Source of the DNA: Zingiber officinale
Lineage: Eukaryota; Streptophyta; Magnoliopsida; Zingiberales; Zingiberaceae
Direction: 5' to 3'
Length of the DNA stretch: 64,000 nt
Assembly: GCF_018446385.1 (NCBI RefSeq)
Contig: NC_055996.1
Coordinates: forward strand, 16,479,317-16,543,316
Positions 10,661 to 22,953 of this stretch are shown one piece after another. A program made the position numbers and the translations under genes. Position 1 is the first letter of the stretch. Each line of letters starts with the position of its first letter. Below the pieces are notes generated by a model. The model saw nothing but the letters and a program-made list of their open reading frames with translations, ran no database searches and was not told the origin of the DNA.

Positions 10661-13600
10661 TTACAACCATTCCTTCCAACCATGGGAACCCGAAGAATGC
10701 CCACCAACGCCTGATAAATAATTTTTCCTTACCCTTTTCACAGTTGTCCTGGGAGATGCATATTTGGTTGCTCCGAATCTCCTTCTAGGAAGATCGCCTG
10801 GATCATCGACGATCCAACCGCCCTTTATCTTAGTCTTTGTGGGCGTCCTCCATCTTTCTTCATACACCCAATCCCGTTTAGGCCTTTTGCCAAAGTCGTG
10901 TGGTACAGATTTAGAGCCCCTGAACCACCTTTTATCCTTATCTGATGTCCGAGGGGTTGATAACTCGCCCAGCTATTTAGCAGATTGAATAAAAAGTTTT
11001 GAAAAAATTACAAACAATGAGGGTTTACACACACACACAACAAAAAAGTAGGTCAAAAGTTTCTTTAACCTTAGTCTTCTTCGTACAGCCCCGAGCGAAA
11101 TGTCCTTCTTGATTACAAATATAGCATGTAGGTGGTGATGCATCCGTCGTTCCATATCCTCGTGATTTTGCACACCCCTAAATGAATTTCCAAGGAAAAT
11201 CTTATCACACTCAATTGTTACAACTACATTATTAAATGATTGGGCTTACCAAGCCAGTGTGACCAGTTTGGGCACAGTTGTAACAAAAGACTTCTCTTGG
11301 ACTAGTATCCATTAAGTTAGCGCAGCAAAGATGACCATACTTTTTGCAAACATAACATTGTATCTCCTGATATATAAAAAAAAAGAGACAATGTAAAAGT
11401 CATCATTATCATTATCATTAACCCGTGCTTTTCTTAACTATTTAGAGACTACTGAATTTCATCCCTTCTTGAGTTATATACAAGGTTGTATCACTAGAAA
11501 TATTTAAATAATCAACCACAACTAGGATTCCCCAAGCAATCACATTCAGGACAGGTTGAGTATTACACCATACTAAAATTTAAATTCATCATTCATGATC
11601 CCGATCGATCAATATAAGTCCCAACCTCAGTAGCCAAAATTTACTTAGGGCTAAACAAACTTGAAGACCGAGAAATTTCAGAGCTAAGGAAACTTAATCA
11701 CTAAGAAATTACAAGCTCAGGCCTTGTTACATATTTAATAACCAAATATTTTTAAAGCCTTCATGATGGGGATTTTTTCCTCTCTTGTAATATTTTCAAT
11801 ATCTTCTTGCATCAAATAATGGCATAAAACAACTAATAAAATAATCTATAGCATGAAAATATTAGCTTCATTCTCTGCCGTGGTATGATGCATGCTGGAA
11901 AACAAGAGCAGAATAAGAAAGTGGAGAAGCATTATTGACCTTCAGATCATCAGGTGAATAATCATTTCTACATGATGATATAGTATGTGTGGTCCCTCCA
12001 CATCGTAAACATATTTCAGATGCCTGAGCAATCTTTTTATTCTTGTCTGGGCAGACTTTAGCAAGATGACCTCTTCTTTTGCAAATATAACAATCTTGAC
12101 CCTGCATATATCAATCAACAAAATGGCAGTCTTAGAGCAAAAAATGTGCGAGCAGAAAATCAATGGATAAACAGACATTACACATGCTAAAGATAAAAAT
12201 ATGCAAGACCATTAATAACTTCAGTTTAAGGAATACACTTAAATTGCAGAACTTCAATTCACTAAGAGATCCCATATCAAATTATTACCAAAGAAAATCA
12301 CAACCCATACGTAACCTATAAGCCTAATTTTTAGAATATGGGAATGAGATTAAGATTAATATTCCTATTATTTCTAACAATCCCATCGACTAAAATTATA
12401 GATTTATTTTAATAGCCATACTGCTGTGCCAAAATAATCAAAGAAAAAATTATGGTCAAATGATTAACTGTAACATCCTTGCTTGAGTAGACAAAAGGAT
12501 TGCGGAGGTAGACCATGTTGCAAATGCCAATAAATGAAAAGAGACAATTTGGATGCTCATTAAAAGGAAAAACCGAATGACTCTACAACTATAAAGATTG
12601 ATTGGAGAAATTTGCAAGTATCCCAATGGCTTTAATTTAAATAGACAGGCAAAATGAATGTTGTGGAGTTGTATCTTACACTAGAATGCTATATGCAAGT
12701 AAGTCTTAAGATCCAATAGTTGTTCCTAAGAGGTAAAATACTGAGATTGTTTACACCAATCTTTAAAGTCTCATCCCATGTTGACATTTTGGTGTCCGGC
12801 CAAAATGAGACAGGTATTGTTATTTGCAAGGATGCTGAATGTTGATATGAGGTTGTGCGCATTGGCACCAATCAAGAAGAGAAATAAGTAGTAGAAGATG
12901 AGAAGGAAAAAGAAGACAGATCAGGATGGCATTAAATCCAACCAACCAAAACAGTATGATATTAAAACCTTGGTTTAGTAAGATGGCATTACCATCTTGG
13001 TTTAGTCTGCATAAATCCTCTGCATTAAGGTATAGGTTAAAAGACCTTAAAAGCATTTGACATACAACGCTATAATTGTTTTGCTGATTTTTAACTTCCA
13101 CAATTCTCAAGCTCATATGTATACATTAAACAAAATTGATCAGATTTACAAACTCAAATGCATGATCATTGCTCAATGAATTCTTAGGTTCAGGATACTT
13201 GCAACATAGATTATATTTCTCCGTGAAAGATTTAAAAAGTTCACCAACTAGGTGTGTCTTCACAGAATTCTAGCAGAAAAAGAAAACAGAAACTAATATA
13301 TGACCTGTAACAAACATAAGAATGTACCTATAACAGCACTACTGTAATATCTTAATCACACAAGGAAGCCAAGACCTTTACAAGTTTGTATTCACATGAA
13401 AGCAACACTCAAGTATCTAAATAACCTCAGTAAATTACAACAATAACAATCAAGTCTTATCCCACAAAATGAGGTCGGTTATATGGATCCTTTTATATCA
13501 TTAAGCTCTATCTCCTAATATATGATCATCTATACTTAAATAAATTTTATTTTGTTTATTGTTGCTAACCAAGTCTTTTTGATATTCCTCTTCCTCACTT

Positions 13601-16600
13601 GATATGTGTGTTTGTTTTCACATCACCTAACTTGAACATTTATTGGTCGTCTAAGTACATGATTGTACTATCTTAAACGTGTCTATCAGAGTTTTCCATC
13701 AATAGATGCAACTTCGACTCTCTCTAATACTCTCATTTCTTATTTTGTCCATCCTTGTATGTCTACACATCCACCTTAACATCCTCATCTCTGCAATTCT
13801 CAGCTTATGCTCATGTACTCGAGTCATAACCCAACATTTAGCTTCATATAACATAGCAGGTCTAACTGCGATTTTGTAAAACTTTCCTTTAAATTATAGA
13901 GGTATTTTACGATCACATAAAACACCCATCGCTCTCCTTCATTTCAATCATCTTACTTGTATTTTATGTAAGAGCATCCACAATAAGAGAGGATATTTTT
14001 CCCAAATATTTGTTGTCCCCACTTCGATTTCACTCTTCAAATATCTCACTCTTCAAATATCCCAAATCTCACAATCAAATATTTCACCAATTAAATATTT
14101 ATGGGTCCCACCCATTAAATATTCCATTCAAATATCCTCAATTTCACAATCAAATATCTTACTAACTAAATATTTATGGATCCCATAATCATTTTATTAA
14201 TTTATATCTAATTTTCTATTTAATAAAATTAATTATATTTTTCAATTTTTTAATTTAATATATTTCATCTATTATTTATCTATAAATATTTTTATATTTT
14301 ATTAAATATGATATAATAATTATTTAATATAATTATTTTAATATTAATATTTTATTAAAAAAGAAGCAATAGAAGACATTGATTGAATTTTTCAAAAAAC
14401 ATTGATTGAATTTTTCAAAAAATAAAATAAAAGCAACGTTTATTTTTTTATTTTTCCAAAACATTGATTGATTGCAAAGTGGTTGAATTTTAAAAAAAAA
14501 CTTACCTTTACCCACCAAAAGGTGGACCTGATTGCATGCCACAAAAGAGAAAATCACTGACACAAATTTGTACACGGTGATTTCCAATGCCTTTCAAATA
14601 TCCCCCAGCAATGGGAGATATTTGAGAGGGAGATATTTGGAGAAATATTCTCTCCAAAGTGTTTGAATTTAAAAAAGAAAAAACTTACCTTTGCCCACCA
14701 AAAGGTGGGCCCGATTGCATGCCACAAAAGAGAATGATAATTTCTAATACCTTTCAAATATTCCCCAGCAGTGGGGGATATTTGAGAGGGGGGATATTCG
14801 GAGAAATATTCTTTCCAAATATCCCCTATTGTGGATACTCCAAGACATCTCTCTCAATCCGTCAATTGTTTTATAAAAATGATCCTAAATATTTGAAACT
14901 TTAGGCTTCGGGCAATTCATTATCTGCTATCTTAATAATTGTCTCATTACGTCTAATATTGCTAAACTTAAATTCCATATATTCTGTCTTTATTCAACTA
15001 AGTCTAAAACCTTGCCCTTCTAGTGTTTCCCTCCAAAATTCTAATTTAGTATTTACTTCTTATGTGTTTCATCTATCAAAACAATCTGCAAACAACATGC
15101 ACCACAGTACTATGTCTTGAATGTGTGTAGTGAGTTCATCCATAATTAGAATAAAAAATAAGGACTTAAAGATGATCCTTAATGTAACTCTATCTTTACA
15201 GGAAATGCTCAAGTTACCCCGCCTAAGTCTTTACTCTGGTCGTTACATCCTTGTACATATCTTTAATTAATTCAATATATATTATGCTAACACCTCTCTT
15301 TTCTAGAATTCTTCATATAATTTCTCTTAGGACTCTATCATAAGTTTTTTTTAGTCAATGAATACCATGTGTAGATCTTTTTTTTTTTGCTCCCGATATT
15401 TTTCAATTAGTAGATGTATAACTTCTATTGTCGATCTTCCAAGCATGAACTCAAATTGATTTTTGATCGTCGTGGTCTCATTCCTTAATCTTTTTTCTAT
15501 TACTTTTCCCAAAATTTCATAGTATGACTCATTAGTTTAATACCCCTATAGTTTGCACAATTTTGTATGTCTCACTTATTCTTATATAAGGTTATTATTC
15601 TTATATAAGAGAACTAGAGTACTTATACTCCATTAATCAGACATTTTTTTCATTTTCAATATCATGTTAAATAATTTTATAAGTCATTTAGTACATTATT
15701 TCCCTAGACACTTCCATACCTCTATCAGAATATCATCTAGTCCCAACAGTTTTTCCATTGTGCATCCTATTTAAAGTTTGTTCTACTTCTGAAGTTTGAA
15801 TTGCATGATAAAAATTTAAATTTCTATACTCATTTGACTTACTTAAATTACCTAAATTAAGTTAGTCACCTAAACCTTCATTAAAAAGTGATGAAAATAC
15901 CTCTTTCACCGCTCTTTTATTTCTCCCTCGTTTACTAATACCCTATTACATTCATCTTTAATACATTTTATTTAAATAAAAACTCTTATCTTCCTATCTC
16001 TCACTTTAATTATTCTATAAATGTCTTTTTCCTCTTCTTTTATATCTAATTTTTGATATAATCGTTCAAAAGTTTCATTCTTTGCTTCATTCACTACTTT
16101 CTTAGCTATTATATATATTTTTAAGTTTTCCTCCTTCCTACAAATATATAATTCCTAATAAGTTGTCTGTTTTTCTTTTACTTTCTCTTATACTTTCTCA
16201 TTCCACCACCAAAATTTCTTACTTAGTGGTGCATGTACCTTTGACTCACCGAATACACTTTTAGCTGTTATTTTCAACTTTGATATAATCTTATCCCATG
16301 TCATATTAGAGTCACCATATATTTCACCTAATACTTGTACTCCTACCTTCTTTAGAAATCGTATATATTTTCTTTCCCATCCTTTAACTTCTACCACTTA
16401 ATTTTAGAAGTCGTATATATTTTCTTTCTACTGATACTATGCTCGAGACGTATACCCAACACTACTAACGTATATTGGATAGTTAAGCTTTCTACGAGGT
16501 TGCAATCTTTACAGATCTTTCTATCCTTTTTCCTAACCATAAGAAAGTCAATTTGCGATTTATTATTCTCAGTTTTTAATGTGACTAAGTGTTCTTTTCT

Positions 16601-18640
16601 TTTATTAAAAAATGTATTAACTAATATAAGGTCATATGCTATCGTGAAATTTAATATAGTTTTCCATTCTTCATTTCTTATTCCAAACATCAGTAAATGT
16701 ACTAAGGCTTAATAATGACTACATTCTTATTTTATTACTCATGAATATATAGCATAAAAATTGTTTTATTCATCAACCCACGCATGAAGAATGTGACAGC
16801 TTAGAGCTTATATCATCATGTCAATTCCTAAATAACTAAAATTTTGATGGATTGCAACAGTAGAAAAAACATAACTCAAATTTGTTCATTCATGAGCAAC
16901 AAAAAGTGCCAGTGCACAAAGCTTTAAACTATTGAACTTGTTATATAAAGAACTTTGTAATAATGAACAAATAAGAATCTTTCTTGCCTAAAACAAGTTC
17001 TAGGCAGACACTATGATTCATATAAGAAGACAAAAGAATATTTCTATGTAAATTATAATTTATTTGGGCACAATTACAATAATCTGATCATTACCTGCGA
17101 ACACTGCTTTGAATTGTGATCAAAAAGACCACAAAAAAAGCAAGGTTTCCTCCGCCTTTCCAACATGCAATCTGCAGCTACATGTCCCTCCTCGCCACAA
17201 TTGAAGCAAGTGGGAGTCACCCATTTGTTCTCCTCAGGATCAAAATATCTTGGCCCACGCTTATCAAAACCACCAAAGAATCAAGATCTAGACTTCTCAT
17301 CTCACAAAAAAAAAACAGAATTAAATTGAAGAAAAATAATTTGGCTTACTAGCAGCTTCCTAAAAACTAAATTGTCAGATGTGTTGTTTGCCTCATTGAT
17401 CACTTCTTCGTCCCTTATTGATGGTTTCTCTTCAGAAACTATAACACCCACCTGCAGCTCAAAAGAATTCCAATCAGAAGGCATCCTATAAAATAAAATT
17501 GATGTCACAAATCTAAGACATCTAGAAATGAGTATATCCTAGTAAAATCTTACCTTCTTTGGAAACATAAAAATATAGAATTGAAATCATATTCATAGTA
17601 TTTTTAAAACTTGGATTTTACAATCCCATCAAAAATCATAGATACATGTTGAGAATTAATGATAATCATTGGGATCCGCCATCATAGATTGACCAATAAA
17701 ACCCTGCCTAAAATGTTAGCAAAATAGAGAGGTATTCATGTGGAGTCTATTTTTATATGATTGCTAAATTTTGAGAAGAAAAAATGGAAAAGAATAGGAG
17801 TTCTCATGTACTCTAACCCATTTTCATAATTTGTTATTTTGTTCTATTTGATATAAAGTACATGAATGAGACTCTAAGGAGGCTCAAAATGTTTTTTATA
17901 TTTCTAATGACACTGCAGATGTTTGGATTTTGACTATTCAACACTATACAGCAATCCAAAGACATAAAAATGTCATAGAACAGAAGTTTAAATTCGTATC
18001 TATTGAGCATAATTTTTAAAATAGATGAAATTAAGTCATAACTATTGAATATAAGGTTAAATTTACTTCTATCTAATGGCAAACATAAGAAAACGAAGTT
18101 CTTCCTGTCCGTTTTTTACTCAAATCCAAACAAGAAATTACAGTTTCTGATTTGGAAAGAGCATTCTCTTTTTATTCGAAATATTTTAACGAAGCCGAGC
18201 CAGAAATATAGATAAGCAACATGAAAAAGGAACCATTGAAGCATAAAACATACCAATTCCTGTTCTTTATCCTCTTCAACCTGTTGTTGCTTCTTCTTCG
18301 ACTTCTTCTTCCTAGTCATGCTCTTTCCATCCACAGGCGACAGAAGACCTCCGACAGAAGATCCAGTGTCCCGACCAGACATAAATTCCGCCTCACCGGA
18401 AGATGGCGACGCGGAAGAAATATCCAGAACTATTGCCGGCGGGGAGGCGGGTACTGGGGCAGGGAAGGGGGCATCAACGGCCTTGTTCCGCTTCGCCTGC
18501 CGCTGTCGCGCTTTCTCGACGATGGCAATGCTTAGATCTGCGTTAGCCTCGTCGTCGCTGCTGAAGAGGATGATGGGCTGCGCCGGCTGGTCCTCGTCGT
18601 CCGGGACGGGCTTTCGCTTGGATCTGGACCTACGGCTCAT
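10661..18640 (-). CDS. Zinc-knuckle protein with seven CCHC motifs, AIR/ZCCHC7-like
   Basis: Exons (high to low): 18254-18640, 17350-17451, 17095-17259, 11940-12101, 11250-11366, 11070-11177, 10661-10972. All junctions are phase 0 with GT-AG sites, giving 450 residues. The N-terminus is basic and acidic-Ser rich (MSRRSRSKRKPVPDDEDQ) with a Lys-rich nuclear-type signal near 110. After RGPRYFDP come the CCHC knuckles: 181-194, 203-216, 222-235, 249-262, 276-287 (last Cys irregular), 300-313 (split between exons 5 and 6, which confirms that junction) and 329-342. The C-terminus is Arg/Lys/Trp rich. The order resembles plant CCHC family proteins related to yeast Air1/2 and human ZCCHC7, RNA-binding parts of the TRAMP complex that feeds RNA to the nuclear exosome; this role is inferred. 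Intron 3 is about 5 kb and carries a LINE. Confidence 0.85.
13440..16715 (-). mobile_element. Decayed non-LTR retrotransposon (LINE, endonuclease/RT type) in zinc-knuckle intron 3
   Basis: Broken frames on the - strand follow LINE order. Near 16690-16400 is the endonuclease end (GIRNEEW, AYDLILVNTFF, KSQIDFLMVRKKDR, ICKDC). Then comes the reverse transcriptase with NGKTVG (about 15750), NYRGIKLMSHTMKFWEKVIE and MLFADC where an intact enzyme has FADD. The 3' part reads RIAEMRMLRWMCRHTRMDK (about 13740-13800). The 3' end lies near 13440 in a short CAATAACAATC run. The 5' end is truncated at about 16715. Many stops and the lost FADD aspartate make it inactive. It sits in the same orientation as the host gene. 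Confidence 0.8.
13972..14841. mobile_element. Short terminal-inverted-repeat element (MITE-like) inserted into the LINE
   Basis: Both ends carry the inverted sequence GAGYATCCACAATA, followed by G/A-rich GGATATTT boxes; the LINE reading resumes on both sides. The interior is very A/T rich, with an internal duplication: 14480-14660 and 14660-14820 share a block holding CCACCAAAAGGTGG and GATTGCATGCCACAAAAGAG. The target duplication could not be fixed, so the superfamily is open. Confidence 0.65.
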
Positions 18641-18656
18641 TGCAGGGTAAAGTGCT

Positions 18657-18704
18657 AACCCTAAATCATAGATGAAGGATTTAATAATGATGCCGAAACC
18701 CTAA
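18657..18704. promoter_or_regulatory. Two telo-box motifs just upstream of the zinc-knuckle start codon
   Basis: AACCCTAAA at 18657-18665 and AAACCCTAA at 18696-18704 lie within 65 bp of the start codon. Telo-boxes are common near the start of plant genes for ribosome and RNA-processing factors, which suits this gene. A perfect 5' splice consensus CAG/GTAAGT on the - strand at about 18717-18725 could belong to a very short 5' UTR intron, but no convincing acceptor distance was found. Confidence 0.5.
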
Positions 18705-19101
18705 AATACTAAATATGACTTACCTGATTTTTCAAATTGTTCTAGATTCACCTAAATTGGTATAGCAACCGCTTAAACAATCCTATTTTATATTTTTTTT
18801 ATTTATTTTATGGAGTTATATAAATTATAAAAATATTATATATTTTTTAAAAGAAAAAAATAGTTAAATCGAATAAACAGATAAAATCAATGAATATAAA
18901 AATTTAATTCGATTAATTTAGTATTTCAATTTTTTTTCTTAAAAATTAATTTTTTTAACTAATATAGAAAAATGGATTCTAATCATACTTTGCCATCTAA
19001 AAATGAATTATTATATTTATTGATTGATTTGAATAGACATATATATTTAACAGGTGGATTTCATCCAAATCAATCAACCAACTTTATGATCCATTTTTTT
19101 T
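18705..19101. other. A/T-rich upstream flank of the zinc-knuckle gene
   Basis: The first part (to about 18860) is the sequence that recurs in two further copies at 24066-24240 and 25900-26095. The remainder is low-complexity A/T-rich sequence. No gene was seen. Confidence 0.5.
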
Positions 19102-19344
19102 CGACAATTTACTAAATCACGCACTTAAATATCTTAATTGACCAAAAGGCGTATGTTACTTTGGTTTTTACCAAAGGGCGCATTTTTTCAAGTGCACTTC
19201 CCTTTTTATCCTTCTGACAAATTAAACCTTTTTTTTGTCGTTTTCCTTTTCTCTCTCTTCTCTTTCCTATTACCTCTTTCATCAACGACATGTAAGATTT
19301 AGTTATTTTTTTTATAATATTTTAATATATTTAGAGAAGCTAAA

Positions 19345-20070
19345 ATAAACAATGGATAGCATAGTTAAACTCCTTGCAACATCAGGAATCCATAGGAACT
19401 GAAATGGGTGTAATCTGAGGTCTTTAGGTCCATCAGTGAGTTTCGACTGAAACTCATTTCAGTTCAGTTGAAACTCACTGATGGACCTAGAGACCTCAGA
19501 TTACACTCATTTCAGTTCATATGGATTCCTGATGTTGCAAGGAGTTTAACTATGCTATCCATTGTTTATTTTGACTTTTAAAAGGTGTTAAAATAGCAGA
19601 AGAAAAAATTAGCAAAAAGGCTCCAAATCAGGCCCACGTTGGGCCTGATATGAAATCATATCAGGCCCACGTTGGGCCTGATATGGAACCATATTAGGCC
19701 TAACGTGGAGCCTTTTTACTGATTTTTTCTTCTGCTATTTTAACACCTTTTAAAAGTCAAAATAAACAATGAATAGCATAGTTAAACTCCTTGCAACATC
19801 AGGAATCCACAGGAACTGAAATGGGTGTAATCTGAGGTCTCTAGGTCCATCAGTGGGTTTCGATCAAAACCCACTGATGGATCTAGAGAGCTCCGATTGC
19901 ACCCATTTCAGTTTCTATGGATTCCTGGTGTTGCAAGGAGTTCAAATATGCTATCCATTGTTTATTTTGACTTTTAAAATATGTTAAAATAGCAGAAGAA
20001 AAAATCAGCAAAAAGGCTCCACGTTAAGCCTGATATGGAACCATATCAGGCCCAATGTGGACCTGATATG
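19345..20070. repeat. Chain of palindromes in the left arm of the foldback element
   Basis: The arm is a row of smaller hairpins: about 19345-19575, 19576-19760, 19760-19975 and 19976-20070. Two modules alternate. One carries ATCAGTGRGTTTC facing its complement inside a block that includes GATGTTGCAAGGAG. The other carries GGCCCACGTTGGGCC, itself an almost perfect dyad, flanked by CATATCA/TGATATG. Confidence 0.8.
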
Positions 20071-20444
20071 ATTTTTCCTTGAGCTTCATACAATGTAGAG
20101 AAATTAATTTGATGATAGAAAACCAAGAGTTCTGTTAGTCCTATGATTTAATTGTCTTTTTCTCAAGCATGTTGTGCAAATTGATTCTCTGTTCCTCTGA
20201 ACATTGTTTTATCAGTATATTGCTGATAGGTTCATCTTTGGATCTTGTTTGGTCAGCAACTCTTGATGAATTTCTTGATGGATCTAGTAGGGTTGTGGCT
20301 TGAATTTGTGCCTAATTCTTTGTGTTTGTTTTCCCTTGTCACCCCATAATTGTGTAATGCCAATGGAAATGGTGTGATTGCCATAACCCACAGTCATTTT
20401 TTTTTACTTTAAAAAAAAAGATTGCATCTTCAGCAATAACTTAC

Positions 20445-20844
20445 TGCTTCCAATAATGCTTTGGCATCTGAATCAACAACCTGGTGTCCGAGCTTGCACA
20501 AACCATACTTTAACTCATCAAAATTTATCTGCCCTTTTTTGTTGATATCCATATTCTCAAACATTTCCTTTATGTCGGCAATCTCCTCCACAGACAAGTG
20601 TTCAGCTATCACCTGCATTAACACAGTTTTAGAATGAACATAATAATACTAGGTGTGTCTTGGAATAATCAGCTGGACAAATGTCAAGCATTCACACAGA
20701 AAGAAATCATGAAAGAAAATATTCTCACCCTAAGAGCTTTCTTTTTAAATTTATTCATCACTAAAAATTGCTGGAGTCTTGCTCGAACAGTTTCACCAAG
20801 ATTTACATTGGGTGCCTTATTGGCATTCTGCAGCCAAGGATGAT
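20445..20844 (-). pseudogene. Captured fragment of a calcium-dependent protein kinase (CDPK) gene: two exons with intron
   Basis: The upstream exon (20729-20844, 116 bp) encodes [18 protein letters not shown] followed by [19 protein letters not shown]: the end of the kinase domain and the autoinhibitory junction. The downstream exon (20445-20612, 168 bp) encodes VIAEHLSVEEIADIKEMF and the first EF-hand loop DINKKGQINFDE. Exon lengths 116 and 168 bp are, as I recall, typical of this family. All four splice borders (ACAG acceptor, GTGAGA donor, GCAG acceptor, GTAAGT donor) are intact and the frame is open. Catalytic core and remaining EF-hands are absent, so this is a captured fragment and not a working kinase. 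It could still be expressed from the element. Confidence 0.85.
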
Positions 20845-21064
20845 CTGTAATGTGAATCATGAGGGTAATATTGAGAATACAGAAGATATGATGCAGTATT
20901 AAGGCAAAGGTATTAGCAGATATTGCAATATATTGATAAAACAATGTTCAGAGGAACAGAGAATCAATTTGCACAACATGCTTGAGAAAAAGACAATTAA
21001 ATCATAGGACTAACAGAACTCTTGGTTTTGTATCATCAAATTAATTTCTCTACATTGTATGAAG

Positions 21065-21960
21065 CTCAAGGAAAAATCATATCAGGTCCACATTGGGCCT
21101 GATATGGTTCCATATCAGGCCCACGGTGGGCCTGATATGGGGCCTGATATGGAACCATATCAGGCCCAACGTGGGCCTGATATGATTCCATATCAGGCCT
21201 AACGTGGAGCCTTTTTGCTGATTTTTTCTTCTGCTATTTTAACATCTTTTAAAAGTCAAAATAAACAATGGATAGCATATTTGAACTCTTTGCAACACCA
21301 GGATTCCATAGAAACTGAAATGGGTGCAATCAGAGCTCTCTAGGTCCATCAGTGGATTTTGACCGAAACCCACTGATGGACCAAGAGACCTCAGATTACA
21401 CCCATTTCAGTTCCTGTGGATTCCTGATGTTGCAAGGAGTTTAACTATGCTATCCATTGTTTATTTTGACTTTTAAAAGGTGTTAAAATAGCAGAAGAAA
21501 AAATCAACAAAAAGGCTCCACGTTAGGCTGATATGGAATCATATTAGGCCCACGTTGGGCCTGATATGGTTCCATATCAGGCCCACGTTGGGCCTGATAT
21601 GGTTCCATATCAAGCCCACGTTGGGCCTAATATGGTTCCATATCAGGCCCAACGTGGGCCTGATATGATTTCATATCAGGCCCAACGTGGGCCTGATTTG
21701 GAGTCTTTTTGCTGATTTTTTCTTCTGCTATTTTAACACATTTTAAAAGTCAAAATAAACAATGGATAGCATAGTTAAACTCCTTGCAACATCAGGAATT
21801 CACATGAACTGAAATGGGTGTAATCTAAGGTCTCTAGGTCCATCAGTGGGTTTCGGTCAAAACCCACTGATGGACCTAGAGACCTCAGATTACACCCATT
21901 TCAGTTCCTGTGGATTCCTGATGTTGCAAGGAGTTTAACTATCCTATCCATTGTTTATTT
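21065..21960. repeat. Chain of palindromes in the right arm of the foldback element
   Basis: The same two modules recur in inverted order. The GGCCCAACGTGGGCC dyad is present in more copies than on the left (roughly nine against four), and hairpins lie at about 21240-21470, 21470-21750 and 21750-21960. The copy-number difference explains why the right arm is longer. Confidence 0.75.
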
Positions 21961-22173
21961 TAGCTTCTCTAAATGTATTAAAATGTTATCAAAAAAATAA
22001 CTAAATCTTACATTTCGTTGATGAAAGAGGTAATAGGAAAGAGAAGAGAGATAAAAGGAAAACGACAAAAAAAAGGTTTAATTTGTTAGAAGGATAAAAA
22101 GGGAAATGCACTTGAAAAAATGCGCCCTTTGGTAAAAACTAAAGTAACATTGCGTGATTTGATAAATTGCCGA

Positions 22174-22790
22174 TTTTTTTTTTATGCAAAGTGTCATTAC
22201 AAAATCTCATATGTAAATTCGGTTCAATTTTGATTTTAAATTTTTTTATTTAATTAAATTGAATTAATTAAAATAAAAAATGTTAATGGATAAATCTCAT
22301 TTGTTAAAAGAATTCGGTTTCAATTTTTATTAACTCTCTTATTATTTTAAAAATATAATTAATTTAATTTTCGGTTAAATTAATCGATATTTTATTATTT
22401 TATTTATTTAATTTTTATTAAAAATTTTGATAAATTCAATTAGTTTGAAATTTTTGATTAATTTAATTTCAGTTAATTAAATTTGGTTCATTTGATTTTA
22501 ATACTCACCCCTAAAAGGTGATACGATTCTTAAAATCTGTGAGAAACTATGTAAAATATTTAGACATTATGAATTTAAAACAATTAATTTTTTAAAAATA
22601 ATAATTATTAAAGTGATATAAATTTTATAAGTTGAGGATAAATTAACGTTTTTTTCTTATGTAAATAAAAAATTAACAATTTTGGTTCAAATTATATCAT
22701 GGTTATTTTAAAATTATTTTATTTATAATCTTGATCAAAATTATTATACAAGTAATCATAGTATATATTAATCATGCAAAATTATGCTTC
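22174..22790. other. A/T-rich spacer between foldback element and duplicated promoter copy
   Basis: Low-complexity A/T-rich sequence without open frames; it resembles in composition the flank at 18840-19090. Nothing else was recognised. Confidence 0.5.
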
Positions 22791-22953
22791 ACGCTTTGCT
22801 TAGATCTGCATTAGTAACGGGCTCCGCCGCCTCATCCTCGTCGTTCGGGACAGGCTTTCGCTTGGATCTGGAGTCTGGACCTCCAGCTCATCGGGTGAAG
22901 TGCTAATCCTAAACCTAATATGAAGCATCCAATAATAATGTCGGAAACACTAA

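Larger units (their letters stand above)
19102..22173. mobile_element. Foldback / Pack-MULE-like DNA element with very long inverted arms
   Basis: The left arm (19102 to about 20222) and right arm (about 20927 to 22173) are inverted copies. The outermost bases read CGACAATTTACTAAATCACG on the left and, reversed, CGGCAATTTATCAAATCACG on the right. Further in, both arms share the blocks TTTACCAAAGGGCGCATTTT and AACAATGGATAGCATAGTTA. Runs of 8-10 T flank both ends and could be a 9-bp target duplication of the MULE kind, though a poly-T run is weak proof. The central 700 bp holds two exons of a protein kinase gene. No transposase was found, so the element would be non-autonomous. Confidence 0.75.

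Noticed and set aside
14333..14904. Short frames on both strands around 14333-14904 as genes
   Set aside because: They lie in the internally duplicated A/T-rich MITE-like element and show no domain.
20445..20844. A functional CDPK gene
   Set aside because: Only two internal exons are present, enclosed by inverted repeats; kinase core and other EF-hands are missing.
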